From: Locusta migratoria
Lineage: Eukaryota; Arthropoda; Insecta; Orthoptera; Acrididae
Reading direction: 5' to 3'
Assembly (NCBI GenBank): GCA_026315105.1
Contig: CM048746.1
Location: 641,755,398 to 641,819,397, forward strand
DNA: 64,000 nt
Of the stretch, positions 47,281 through 58,025 are shown piece after piece. Below the pieces are notes generated by a model, which did not search any database, was not told where the DNA came from, and was given only the letters and a program-made list of their open reading frames with translations. Each line of letters begins with the position of its first letter. Position 1 is the stretch's first letter. A program made the position numbers and the translations under genes.

Positions 47281-47404
47281 ATAGGCAGGAGTCCACTATA
47301 CGCTGGAAGCGGCTACACGGGTAGCGGGGGCTGTGTGGCGCGGACTGGGCGGTTTTTTTAGGATAGAGGGCTGCGGGGGAAAACAAAATGGGTAATCTCA
47401 AAGG

Positions 47405-50110
47405 GTGCAGGTGGATCACAGGAGAAATGCAGTTCTAGGAACTATCGGTAAAACAGTTGTAAATTGTCGTAGCTGTGTCGGGAAAGTACAAGAACTCCAA
47501 GTGTTAATAGAAAGCATCGAATTACACATAATTGTAGGCAGTGAAAGTTGGCTCAAATCGGAAATACGTTCAGCGGAAGTTTTCGCAAAAGATCTAAATG
47601 TTTTCAGAAAGGACAGATTAAACAAAATAGGTGGAGGTGTGCTTGTTGCTGTCGAAAGTAGTCTTGCGTGTAGCGAAGTTGAAGGTAATAGTTCCTGTGA
47701 GCTATTATGGGTAGAGGTTGTACCTGAAAATCGTAAGAAGTAAATAATTGGTTCCTTTAACCAACCTCCCGACTCTGACGATACAATAGCAGAAAGGTAC
47801 AAAGAAAACCTGAGTCTATTTACAAAAACGTACCCTACTCGTACGACAATAGTAGGCGGAGATTTTAATTTACCCTCAATCTGTTGGCGAAATTATATTT
47901 TCAAATCAGGAGGTACACATAAAACATCGTTTCAAATTGTACTCAACGCATTCTCCGAGAATTACTTCGAACATTTAGTTCATGAGCCAACTAGAATTGT
48001 AAATGGATGTGAACACACTCTTGATCTCGTAGCAACAAACAATCCTGAGCTCATAATGAGCATCAAAACGGATACAGATATTAGTGACCACAGAGCTGTC
48101 GTAGCGAGATTGAATATCGAGAGTCCTAAAGTTACCAAAAACAAACGAAACGTATATTTGTTCCGAAAAGCACATAGAAATAAAATACATTGCTTCTTGA
48201 AAGACAGCTTCCACTCATATCTAACACTAAATGTAGGTGTGGACCAGGTGTGGCTCAAATTCAAAGAAGTGGTATCGACAGCAATTGATAGTTCTATACG
48301 AAATAAATTAACAAAAGAAGGAGGCGATCCTCCTTGGTACACAAAACAGGTCAGAACACTGTTGCAAAAGCAACGGAATAGGCATACTAAATTTAAACGA
48401 ACAAAAAATCCCCAGGATTGGCGATCCTACACAGAAGCTCGAAATTTAGCGAGGACTTCAATTCGAGATGCCTACAATACTTATCACAACGAAACTCTCT
48501 CTCGAAATTTGACTGAAAACCCAAAGAGATTTTGGTCATATGTTAAATATACAAGGGGCTAAACAGAAACAATACCCTCACTACGCGATAGTAATGGCGA
48601 TCCTGCCGATGACAGCGCTACTAAAGCAGAGTTACTAAACATACCTTTTAGAAACTCATTCACCAAAGAAGACGAAATCAATATCCCAGATTTCGATTTA
48701 CGAACAGAGGCCGTAATGAGTAACGCTGAAGTAGATATCATCGGAGTAGTGAAGCAACTAAAATCAATTAACAAGAACAAGTCTTCTGGTCCGGATTATA
48801 TACCCATTAGATTTCTAACTAATTATGCTGAAGCGACAGATACTTACTTAACAGCCATATACAACCGCTCTCTCAAAGATGGATCTGTACCAAAAGATTG
48901 GAAAGTTGCACAGGTCACACCGAAATTCAAGAAAGGCAGTAGGAGTAACCCATTAAACTACAGGCCTATTTCATTGACTTAAATTTGCAGCAGGGTTTTG
49001 GAACATATTATGAATTATCTCAAATAGAATGATCTATTGGCCCAAGGTCAACATGGATTTAGAAAATATCGTTCATGCGAAACACAACTAGCTCTTTATA
49101 CACACGAAGTGATGTGTACTATCGACAAGGGTTCGCAAATTGATTCCGTATTCCTTGATTTCCAGAAGGCTTTTGACACCGTACCTCACAAACGGCTTTT
49201 AATCAAATTGCGTGGTTACGGTATATCGCCCGAAATTTGCGATTGGATAGGGGATTTCCTCTCAGAGAGGACACAGTTCGTAGTAATCGATGGTAAGGCA
49301 TCGACTGAAAGAGACGTGATATCGGGCGTTCCACAGGGTAGTGTTAATAGTCTTCTGCTGTTCCTAATTTACATAAATGATTTAGGGGAAAATCTAAGTA
49401 GCTCTTAGGTTGTTTACAGATGACGCCGCCATTTACCGTCTAGTACAATCATCTGAAGAAAAAAACCAACTGCAGAACGATTTGAATAAGATATCAGTTT
49501 GGTGTAAAAATTGGCAGTTGACTCTAAATAATGAGAAGCGTGAAGTCGTCCACATGAGTACAAAAAGAAATCCGTTGAATTTTGTGTACAAGATAATTCA
49601 ATCAAATCTGAAGGCCGTAAACTCCACAAAATATCTAGGAATTACTATTACTTCAGACTTAAATTGGAAAAATTACGTAGATAATGTAGTGGTAAAAGGC
49701 GAAACAGAGACTGCGTTTTATTGGCAGAAACCTTAAAAGATGCAACAAAACTACTAAAGAAACTGCATACACTACGCTTGTCCGTCCTTTTATGGAGTAT
49801 TGCTGCCCAGTGTGGGATCCTTATCAGGTGGGTTTGACGGAGGACATCGAAAGAGTCCTAAGAAGGGCAGCTCGTTTCGTGTTTTCACGATACAGGGGAG
49901 ACAGCGTTACGAAAATGATCCAGGATCCAGGATGGGAATCATTACAACAACGCCGCCTATCGCTGCGGCGTGGACTACTTACGAAACTACAATCGCCAAC
50001 ATTCTCCTCCGAATGCGAAAATATATTGTTGACTCCCACTTACATAGGTAGAAATGATCATCAGAATAAAATACGAGAAATCAGAGCCCGAACGGCGTTA
50101 TTGAGGTGTT
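47405..50110 (+). pseudogene. LINE ORF2: AP endonuclease and reverse transcriptase, inactivated
   Basis: Endonuclease blocks: IIVGSESWL (about 47525-47560), VGGDFNLPS (about 47856) and SDHRAVVARL (about 48084). RT blocks: NKSSGPDYIP, NYRPISLT, HGFRKYRSCETQLALYTHEV, FLDFQKAFDTVPHKR, SGVPQGSV and LFTDDAAIYR (catalytic FADD with Ala to Thr). The thumb and C-terminal block (GWESLQQRRLSLRRGL) follow. Lesions: stops at about 47741, 48559, 48979 and 49026, a frameshift before the catalytic DD near 49406, and another near 49697. It would nick DNA and copy LINE RNA at the target when intact. The few, scattered lesions suggest moderate age. Confidence 0.9.
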
Positions 50111-50235
50111 CATTCTTCCCGCGCTATTCGAGAATGGAATGGGAGATAAAATAGTATATTGGTGGTTTGATGAAATATCGGCCAGGCACTTAAATGTGAT
50201 TTGCAGAGTATCCCATGTAGATGTAGATGTAGAAT

Positions 50236-50817
50236 TACCGTCCAATGGCGGCTGCGATTCTACTCGAAAGTGTGGCAATTCTTCTATTATTCCATCTTGT
50301 ATCTTTCAGCTCTTCTGCACGTCCCCTGTCAACAACTGATATTTGCGTTATTTTTACGCACCTGTCAGGGAGGCGAAGGTTTTGTCCAGCAGAGTACACG
50401 ATATGAAATCCACGAAGTCTTCATACACAGGTATCGACGTATCCCCTGTAACGTGTATTTGACAGCTGCGCCGTGAAATTGCGCTTCACCGTTGATGTCC
50501 GTCCATCAGCCGCGAAACCCTACAATTTTGCATATTCTGTCGATACCTAAAAGAATATCATACTCTTTGAGATGGCGTGTATCTGTACTCCTTATACCCA
50601 ACAATAATAGTCGTAAAAAATGTTCTATTTCATGTGAGAAGAATAATGCACTGCTTTTCAACCTTTTCGAATGTGCTACCCTTTACAAGTGAAAATATTC
50701 CGGCGACTCCCTTTCAAATAAAAATATTCTGTGTGATACCCACTCCTCACGAACAGTAACAAAACTATATTATCTCAAAGGAAAGAAATGTAATTTCCAG
50801 TATTTTGGTAAGGTGCG
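50236..50817. other. unassigned; hAT-like end near 50650
   Basis: CACTGCTTTTCAACCTTTTC at about 50650 resembles the start of some hAT elements, which often read CAGTGGTTCTCAACC. A similar CAGTAGTTCCCAATC lies at about 52440. No matching partner ends were established. Confidence 0.3.
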
Positions 50818-51306
50818 TGTTGTGGCGTAAAGTCAGCGCCACACACCAGACGTAAGAGAACGATCGTGGAGAAGGCAGCGATCGATCGAAAGCCAATCGC
50901 AAGGAGGGAGTAACCGAAGATGCGCGCCCTATACAAGCGGCTATATCTAGGCCGACATACGTCTGGACGCCCGGCAGTTTCCATTCAGAACTCTGACAGT
51001 TACTAGGCAGTTACTAGTGAGAACTCTGGCAGTCATTAGGTCAAAACGCGGCTACGAACCAAGCAGTTACTAAGTCAGAACGCGGCTAAGAACTTGGCAG
51101 TAACTAGGTCTCAGCGCAGGTAGTATCATACGGACGACGCCACGAGAAGCAAGAATAGAGAAGAAACAGACTTAAGTTCTAAATTTGAGTATTGTACATT
51201 CCAGTCAATAAATATCTTGTAATACTAACAATATCAATATTTGAGATGTCAACGGATCCTGCAGCAGTACCTTTATTGACAACCAGACCGGGACGAGTAC
51301 TAAACA
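50818..51306 (+). repeat. solo-like LTR, paralogue of the satellite-bearing LTR
   Basis: It starts TGTTGTGGCGTAAAGTC and ends ACTAAACA, 489 bp, followed by a primer-site-like GACGACGAAATCA. TATA-like CTATACAA and CTATATCTA lie near 50930-50950 and an AATAAA poly-A signal near 51208. It has an uninterrupted CCAATCGCAAGGAGGGAGTA at the point where the other copy holds the DNA element. Between about 50990 and 51125 it carries imperfect 34-bp subrepeats (GGCAGTTACTAGGT with variants, and CAGAACGCGGCTA). Confidence 0.8.
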
Positions 51307-51344
51307 AAAGACGACGAAATCATAACAGTGTGAGTTAACAATCG

Positions 51345-51640
51345 TTAGATATTTCATAAAATACTAAACAGCTGTTTACTAATTCCTTAAAAATCGACTA
51401 GTTTCGGGCGTAGGCCATCATCACAGATAAATAGGTATATAAATGATTAGTAAAATGCATTAGATAAAATTAATCTGGCTGATAACAGCAGAAGTCAATT
51501 TCACTGAAAACGAAGTTGTCATATAGAATTAACCTATCACTCAAGCAAACATAAAAGACGAGAATGGAGTATTTTCAGTATCGAAATCATAATCGAATCT
51601 TATACCTGTAGTGCCGTCTAAATAATGTATATGAGAGTGT
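51345..51640 (-). repeat. Penelope-like terminal sequence
   Basis: Shares TTTCATAAAAT, AACAGCTGTTTA and AGTTTCGG with one arm of the hairpin at 53774-54236. On the minus strand a hammerhead-like GTGATGA, a short GGC/GCC stem and GAAA are visible (about 51390-51420). A short SINE family B piece follows at 51643-51690. Confidence 0.5.
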
Positions 51641-51759
51641 TGTTAATTGTAAATCTGTCGGACTCAACTGCGTGGTTAGAGGTTTGTTGTAATAGCGAAC
51701 TATGCAAAATAGTTTTTGGTCTCTCTGGATATTTTCCTCGAAAAGCAATAATTTGGTTT

Positions 51760-52090
51760 TATTAGTGGATGCTTCTGAGTTCTACATCTTGCATATCTCG
51801 TTTTTCGTAGTGACATTTTACTAAATCTATTAGGTGACAAGCATGCCCACATTCAGATACAATCTTCCATAGGCTACTACGGCTGACACGGTAAAACAAC
51901 TTATTGAAGTCTAATAAGTGTCTTAACGGTTTCTCTGTGTTTTTTTTAAAGATTATCTGAATATTTTGTCTGTACATTAATGACCTGATCTAAATCCATT
52001 TTGTTCCCCAGAAATACCAACTTCTGCAATATTGTTCCGACGTAGTTCTTGTACTATTTTTGAGTATAGGTAATAGCCAACGTATATAAC
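51760..52090 (-). pseudogene. LINE reverse transcriptase fragment (RTE-like)
   Basis: The minus strand gives ISGEQNGFRSGH, then, after a stop, LLDFNKLFYRVSRSSLWKIV and CHLIDLVKCHYEKRD. This matches the start of RT (EQxGFRxGR) and motif A (IDFKKAFDxVxRxxLW) with the catalytic Asp region altered. Only the palm start is left. Confidence 0.65.
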
Positions 52091-52299
52091 ACTCATGCCA
52101 CTATCGTAGCCGTCGTGGTCGTAGACTGCAATCAAACGACTAGGCCTATACGGTACAGAGATGACATATCGGCAACATTTAGGTGACGGATTCGTCTCAA
52201 CGGAAGGCGAATCCCGCACTCATCTTCACATCTTGTTAATAGCTTCCTTCATGATAGCGAAATCGTACGATGAGAATAGCGAACATGTTCTCGTGACAT

Positions 52300-52440
52300 G
52301 TACCCTTTCGAACATGCTTGGGATACATTGAAAAGGGTTGTTTTTCGCCGAGAAGGGGCACCTACCAATTTGAGAGATCTACGCCAAATCGCCGCTATGG
52401 AGTGGAACAGTTTCGAAAACAGTCCCTTGATAATCGAGTG
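52300..52440 (+). pseudogene. Tc1-like transposase C-terminus
   Basis: The frame reads PFEHAWDTLKRVVFRREGAP, then TNLRDLRQIAAMEWNSF, matching the Tc1 family end (PIEHxWDxLxRR...LxxLxxxLxxEWxxIP). The catalytic domain is gone. Confidence 0.72.
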
Positions 52441-52663
52441 CAGTAGTTCCCAATCTTTTATGTAGTGCCACGCACTATCTTTCTGGTAAAAATTTCGTGA
52501 CTATTTATGTGTGTGTGTGTGTGTGATTTATTTCATGGCAATTAACGTCGAATTATGTGTGATATCAAACTGAAATTATCGTTATACGCAATTGCTTTGC
52601 TGAGTAAGACTTTTGAAACTGTCGAAGGGGAACACATTCAGGGTGAATCACCTAACACTTGGC
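52441..52663. other. hAT-like end and GT microsatellite
   Basis: CAGTAGTTCCCAATC at about 52440 resembles a hAT end. A GT run lies at about 52508-52524. Nothing else was seen. Confidence 0.35.
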
Positions 52664-52788
52664 AAGTGAAGACGCAGACATTCTTTCAGAACGAAGGCGT
52701 GATATAAGTGGCTTCCATGCATTGTCAAGGTGCAATCATGGAAGCCACTTATATCACGCCTTCGTTCTGAAAGAATGCGTCTTCACTT
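52664..52788. repeat. near-perfect 52-bp-arm hairpin
   Basis: The left arm 52664-52719 and right arm 52737-52788 are exact inverted copies (AAGTGAAGACGC, then ATTCTTTCAGAACGAAGG, CGTGATATAAGTGGC and TTCCATG) except for a 4-nt bulge (AGAC). ATTG/CAAT can extend the stem, leaving a loop of about 8 nt. Confidence 0.9.
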
Positions 52789-52929
52789 CCGATTGATGTT
52801 ATCGCTTTTAATGATTGATTATTCATTTGTAAGCACTGTGGATACGTAACAGCTCTCTTTATTGTAAAAAGTAAACTTTCACGGCCGTAATGCTCAAAAT
52901 TACTAAAAATTTCCGTGTTGTTATGCCGT

Positions 52930-53430
52930 GGTCCTGTGGATTTATTATTGAAACCCAACGTTTCGTCCCCGACTGCGGAGGACATTCTCAAGGGGGATCG
53001 TGGTACTTTTAGATGTCCGTTTCACACCCTGGCTCGCTACTGACTGAAGCCAAATTCCGTTTACTAGGGCTCGCGCGCAGTGGTGTGACGTCAGATGTTT
53101 TTGACATGCGCGCGCAATTCGTCGTTGCCGTTGTCCGTTAATGTCGTCCCATGGTGGAAGACTGTAACATTTTTTCTTCAAAACCGGTATCCATTTCTGA
53201 CTGCTAAAACCTGACTCTTATCAAATTGAATAAGGTGGTCCCCTGGTTGAAAAAAAAATGTTCAGCAACAGCTGATCTGTCAATCACTCCCCTTCTATAG
53301 TTCCCCTTGTGCTCATGTAGTCGTTTTTTGACAGTTTTTTTTTTTTTTTTCTTTTTGTGGTACCCACATATACGTCCCCACAGCTACACTGAATCCTATA
53401 ATTTCCTGCTTTTTCCAGCGGTTTGCGAGC
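52930..53430 (-). pseudogene. Penelope-like element, GIY-YIG end and 3' terminus
   Basis: The minus strand shows DSVCGDVYVGTTKRS with CxxG context and then HFFQ/STRGPP-like and PVLKKKCYSLPPWD pieces in shifted frames, typical of a decayed PLE endonuclease. The distal end has CTTGAGA, a GTCC/GGAC stem, then GAAACGTTG: the usual PLE terminus with a degraded hammerhead-like core. Stops and frameshifts are frequent. Another PLE terminus in plus orientation lies at 53640-53690 (GGCTG/CAGCC stem, then GAAA). Confidence 0.65.
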
Positions 53431-53773
53431 AACCTTTGCCGATTTCATTTTTAGTAGCTCTGTTTATGTTTGCACTCAGTGCTCACATGTTTATCTTTGA
53501 ACTATATATATTTATCTATGAATAGCGCAGCAGTTACGAATGTGATATCTTCGAGCATGCGCAGTCTAATCCTCAGTAGCTTTGCATCACGTGGTTTACC
53601 GTATAGATAGGCACGTCCAGACGCTGAGAACTCAGTCTTGGACTCGCCTTGAAGATGGCTGTAAGGTTTGCAGCCGAAATATCGGACGAAGAATTGTCGC
53701 TGTCTCGGGTGCACTCCGGAAAGATGATGGAATAGGTGCTTTGGTGAGGCGAGTGTCAACAGCCGTAATATAT

Positions 53774-54236
53774 TTCATAAAATGCATTTTTTAAACCATC
53801 AGCTGTTTATTAAAAACCTTATACATCTACCAGTTTCGGCCATGGTCCATCTTCATGGATAAAAAGGTGTTAAAACAGAATGGTAAACTGCATCAAATAA
53901 AATACATCAAACTGAGATAAACAGGAGTCAGTATAACTAAAAGTGTCATCTTAGATAAAATCTATCAGTCAAACATGACATGAAAGGTGAGAACAGACTG
54001 TCATGTATGTCATGTTTGACTGATAGATTTTATCTAAGATGACCATAGTAATTTTTTACACTTTTAGTTATACTGACTCCTGTTTATCTCAGTTGGATGT
54101 ATTTTATTTGATGCAGTTTACCATTCTGTTTTAACACCTTTTTATCCATGAAGATGGTCCATGACCGAAACTGGTAGATGTATAAGGTTTTTAATAAACA
54201 GCTGATGGTTTTTTTTAAAAGAAATGCATTTTATGA
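53774..54236. repeat. long hairpin of Penelope-like end sequences
   Basis: The left arm 53774-53981 and right arm 54007-54236 are near-identical inverted copies around a 25-bp loop. Shared words include AACAGGAGTCAGTATAACTA (and complement), TTTTATCTAAGATGA and CATGTTTGACTGATAG. The arms contain ATGAAGA, a GGTC/GACC-type stem and GAAA near 53840 and 54150. The right arm has a short insertion near 54045. Confidence 0.9.
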
Positions 54237-54389
54237 GATGGAATAGGTGTTTCGTATCAAAATATGGCCATTTGATAGGAGTGAGTCCTATTTATTTTCA
54301 TTATGATACCGTAAGACAGGTGAACCTCACGCAAATTAGCGATAGGACTGTCCATTCAATTTCGCCTACTGTGGCACAATCATTATAAA

Positions 54390-55120
54390 GTAATGGCACA
54401 GTTGCTGCTTTCGCGGTATCTTACTGGTGGCCATTCGCCGCAACTTAGTGTCGCCACCTACGCCACAAACGGACGCGTCTTCTTCGACTGGAAGGCCCAG
54501 GAGCCACCCATTATACAATTGGCCGTTACTGCGTTAGGGGATTTCGGCAGACAGCGGCAGCGGCCCGACAGTAACGCGATTAGGGAGGCGTGGCGCGAGG
54601 GCGGGCGGGGGCGGCGGGGGGCGGAGGGTGCTCCGGCAGAGTGGCCGGGGGCGGCCGGAGGCGGCGGAGGGCGGGCGCCGGGGGCGGCGCCGTAATGAGC
54701 GCCGGATTAGGCCCCCGGGAGCGCTAAATCCGCGTCGCGGCTAAATTCTTTAAAACATGGATCGCGCTTAAAGGTCCTCCGCCGGCCGGGGTCGGCGCGC
54801 GCCTGAAAAATGCACGGCCGCTCCGGCTGTGTGCGCTCCACCGCGGACCCTCCCCTCCCCACACTTCCCTTGTAGGCCTTACGTTAACGAGGCCGTTCCC
54901 CGCGCGCGTTATAATAACTCTCTCCCGCGCCGCTCTAATCCGTGTCCGGCGCTTATCCTTTGTTCGGGGTTGTCGCGACGCTTTGCTCCGAGAGGGAAAG
55001 GCGGACGCCGACTGCACGGCAACAACCCTGTCTACGAGGCAGGCGCGCACGCTTCGCTCACAACAACCAGAGCACACGCGAATCTGCTTTTTAAATATTT
55101 TGCACACTCAAGTTCTTTCA
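54390..55120. promoter_or_regulatory. CpG-island-like GC-rich stretch
   Basis: The sequence is strongly GC- and CpG-rich, with G-rich runs at 54595-54690 and CGCGCG words up to 55050. It has no repeat signature and sits between a PLE hairpin and a SINE. It contains several TAATCC/GGATTA-type words (about 54580, 54703, 54934) of the kind bound by K50 homeodomains. The open frames are side effects of GC content. It may be a regulatory island near a host gene outside the window. Confidence 0.4.
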
Positions 55121-55218
55121 GATCGTAAGGTTATTCGAATTTCGTGACTGTTTCAATTACGAAGGTTTCCCAGAAAGCATTCCACCGTATTTTTTGCTTC
55201 GACAATCATTTATTGTAC

Positions 55219-55418
55219 GCCGGTCGCGGTGACCGAGGGGACTGAGGCGCTCCAGTCACGGTCTGCACGGCCATTACGGTCGGGGTTTCGAATCCCCCCA
55301 CGGCCATGGAAATTTGTGCCGTCCTGAGTATTAGGTAGCTCATAAGTAGTTTGTAAGTTTAGGGACTGATGACCCCGTAGTTAAGTCCCATCAGCTCTAA
55401 AGACATTTGAACATATGA
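55219..55418 (+). repeat. full-length SINE family A
   Basis: The target duplication ATTTATTGTAC is at 55208-55218 and 55419-55429. A box TGACCGAGGGG is one base off the other copies; B box TTTCGAATCC. Confidence 0.92.
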
Positions 55419-55556
55419 ATTTATTGTACACCAACTAAAAATCTGGCGTCGCCAGGCTACATATTGATTCTAGTCTAGATTTACTTAATCTCCCTTTGAA
55501 AAATGGGAATACTCAGATTTTCGCTAACTTAATCACATCAACTATGTCGTCTAATA

Positions 55557-56046
55557 TACAGGGAGTCCCAGCTATCTTATCCACCGAAAATATCTCTGGA
55601 ACAATAACAGCTATTGGAAAACGACTTTCACCGGTATCAGTGTACGGCTGGGATACGCGAAATACGCGAAACGCGCGGCTAGCGCACGTCCTGAGACTCA
55701 GGCGAGAACCCCATGCTGCTCAGGACGTGCGCTAGCCACGCGTTTCCGATTTCAAGCGTCAACTTCGCGTAGCAATATCTCGGGATGTAATTGGAATATT
55801 CCGAGGCAATCAACGCCATTGTTTATGTTATTTGTGATGCTATGGATTGCCGAAGAAAAAATATTGGGTCTCCATTTAAAAAACATCAGTTTGTTAAAAA
55901 ACACATTTGCTTTCGTTTTAGAATGTTTCCAAATATGTACATTCATGAGCCCCAGCCGTAAAATCATACCGGTGAAAGTCGTTTTCCAATAGCTGTTATT
56001 GTTCCAGAGATATTTTGGGTGGAAAAGATAGCTGGGACATCCTATA
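55557..56046. mobile_element. MITE with about 90-bp terminal inverted repeats and an inner hairpin
   Basis: Both ends, read inward, give GTCCCAGCTATCTT, CCACC, AAAATATCTCTGGAACAATA, ACAGCTATTGGAAAACGACT and TTCACCGGTAT. TATA-like dinucleotides flank them, suggesting a TA target. A second perfect inverted repeat lies inside at about 55676-55738 (GGCTAGCGCACGTCCTGA and its complement). There is no coding capacity. Confidence 0.85.
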
Positions 56047-56600
56047 TAAAGCAGTGTGTCCGTATGTTTGTACGTGTTGCATACAAATCTACAATTTTGT
56101 TTCAATCTTTTTCAAATTTTGTACGCGTAAGCTTCAGTCAATGAGGACGGTCGTCGTAAGTGTAAGAATCACAAGATAGACAGTTCACGAGATATGACGT
56201 CATAAATAATGAAATGCTCGAAAAACCGCTGTATTTAACGACAATACTGCTCTTTTTCTCCTAAACTACTGGACCGATTTCAACCAAATTTGGTACACAC
56301 ATTCCTTACCGTGATATACCAATTGCTGCAGGGTTCAGAATCACATACAACGCATGGTTCAGAAGATATGTCGACATAAACAGTAGGAATCACAAAAAAG
56401 AAACTGCCACATAATGCGGCGAGATTTTATAAATACGATATATGAGAATGAGAGTACTTAGCGACTTGCAACAAACTTTAAACATAATTACAAACCTTTA
56501 TTAAACGTTTTCTTGCTGACAACCATAGCAAAATGATAAAAGGAGAAAAGTTTCTCGCTTGCCACTTTTCCGCACCTTATGGGCTAAAACTACGGCATTA
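56047..56600. other. unnamed dispersed repeat sequence
   Basis: The interval has the style of common non-autonomous insect repeats (ACTACTGGACCGATTTCAAC, TTTGGTACACACATTCC). The part at 56400-56560 matches 39200-39390 in inverted orientation. No frame was found. Confidence 0.5.
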
Positions 56601-56639
56601 GGTATGACGTTACAATTTATAATATGTGTACATGTGTTC

Positions 56640-57032
56640 ATGAAATAAACCTACCATATTATGAAGTTAAATGTTTACATTTTGAAATGAAATACGTGGG
56701 ACAGAATGGTAGGAAGTTTAAAATTCGATTTAAAGAGCATAACAACGTTGAGTATGGCTCTTCGGCGGTGGCGAAGCATCTAAAATATGAACGGCATTCG
56801 TTGGGCAATATTAATAACAGTATGAGGCCAATACATTATGAGGATAAGAGATGGTTGTTGTCTAACTTGGAGGAGGTTGAAATGTTTTGGGTGTTAAGAA
56901 AAGAACCGAACAGCATATTAAACGAACAGACGGAACTGTCTAAAGGACATTTCTGGTCTCATTTTGGTAATCTCTTCTCGATAAACAGTGAAACTTCCCA
57001 TCGAATTTCGTTCCTTTGGGTTGGGTTTGGCT
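56640..57032 (+). pseudogene. Penelope-like element, GIY-YIG fragment
   Basis: The frame reads KYVGQNGRKFKIRFKEH (YIGQTGRxxxxRxxEH block), then SSAVAKHLKYERHS, RPIHYEDKRWLLSNLEEVEM and NSILNEQTEL. It is a different PLE lineage from 8.4 and 37.9 kb. The GIY part is absent. Its probable 3' end, with GGC/GCC stem and GAAAC, lies near 57415-57440. Confidence 0.75.
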
Positions 57033-58025
57033 GATTTACTGTAGAAGCTTTTTGGATACATTTTAAATTGTGTTTTTGGACGGATTTACTTTCTGTAGTA
57101 CCAATATGGTAGGTTTGTCTTTGGTAGTGGATAGCGTCTGGACTATCTCTGATATAGCGGAGTGGATAGCAGTCCACAACTGTGCGTCCAACTAGCAACA
57201 TGTAATACTGTGACGAATGTTTATCTGTTGATATTGCGCATATGCCGCAAATATTGTGTGCTTGACATTGCCTTAGGGCGGATATGTTTTAGACTTCAAG
57301 GTAAGCCAATCTTGGATGAACGTACTTTGTTATATTGCCATGGTTCGTATTTAAGGTTTTAGTGTTTTCGTTTCAATTTACGTTTTGCTTGGCTTTCTTT
57401 TTAGAACTTGAGAATTGGCTAATGTAGGCCCGAAACATGTCGTTCTGACATTTTTACATTGTGACAACTGGAGCGGAAAATTTAGTGACGATAGTTCACA
57501 TGGCATCCAAACAAACGAAGAGGTACCTTGGATAAACAGCAACCGGTCGCTTTCATGTAGAATGTTTTTACTATTCTTTTTCCATTACCGTTTTCGGTGT
57601 CCCTAGCATATCATCAGATCGCGAGAAGGTTATTTTTATACTTCAATTGGTGTAAAGAAAGAGTTACGTATCTCTCTCAGTTAGAGATCAACACAAATAA
57701 ATCCACTCTTTGGCAAAAATTATTCACATTATAATGTCGACTTAAAATCGCTACTTTCAATTCGTAACTTGTATACATCCATTGTGGTCTATTTATTCCA
57801 AGACTTTATGTTTTGCAGTTATATACTACACACTTTACAACATTACCAACATGCTATACAGGACGAAAAATAAATAAATAAATAAATAAAAAGAAAGAAG
57901 GAAAAATAACATGGTCACCAAAGATGTTGCACAAAGATTTTATATTTGGACAGTAACTTTTGGATGACACTAGCATTATTTTGAAAATTACACATTTGGT
58001 TGAGAATATATTATTAGACTGTTGA
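57033..58025. other. mostly unassigned
   Basis: Contains the probable PLE terminus near 57420 and an AAAT microsatellite at about 57868-57892. No other signal was found. Confidence 0.4.

Larger units (their letters stand above)
46790..50235 (+). mobile_element. near full-length CR1/jockey-like LINE
   Basis: It contains the remains of two coding regions (46885-47280 and 47405-50100), a 3' UTR and a 3' end of TGTAGA-type repeats (ATGTAGATGTAGATGTAG). This is the longest LINE in the window and the only one with an endonuclease. The 5' limit is approximate because no target duplication was found. Confidence 0.85.

Noticed and set aside
54393..54695. Gly/Arg-rich 100-residue frame
   Set aside because: The composition is forced by G-rich runs, with no splice or promoter context to support a gene.
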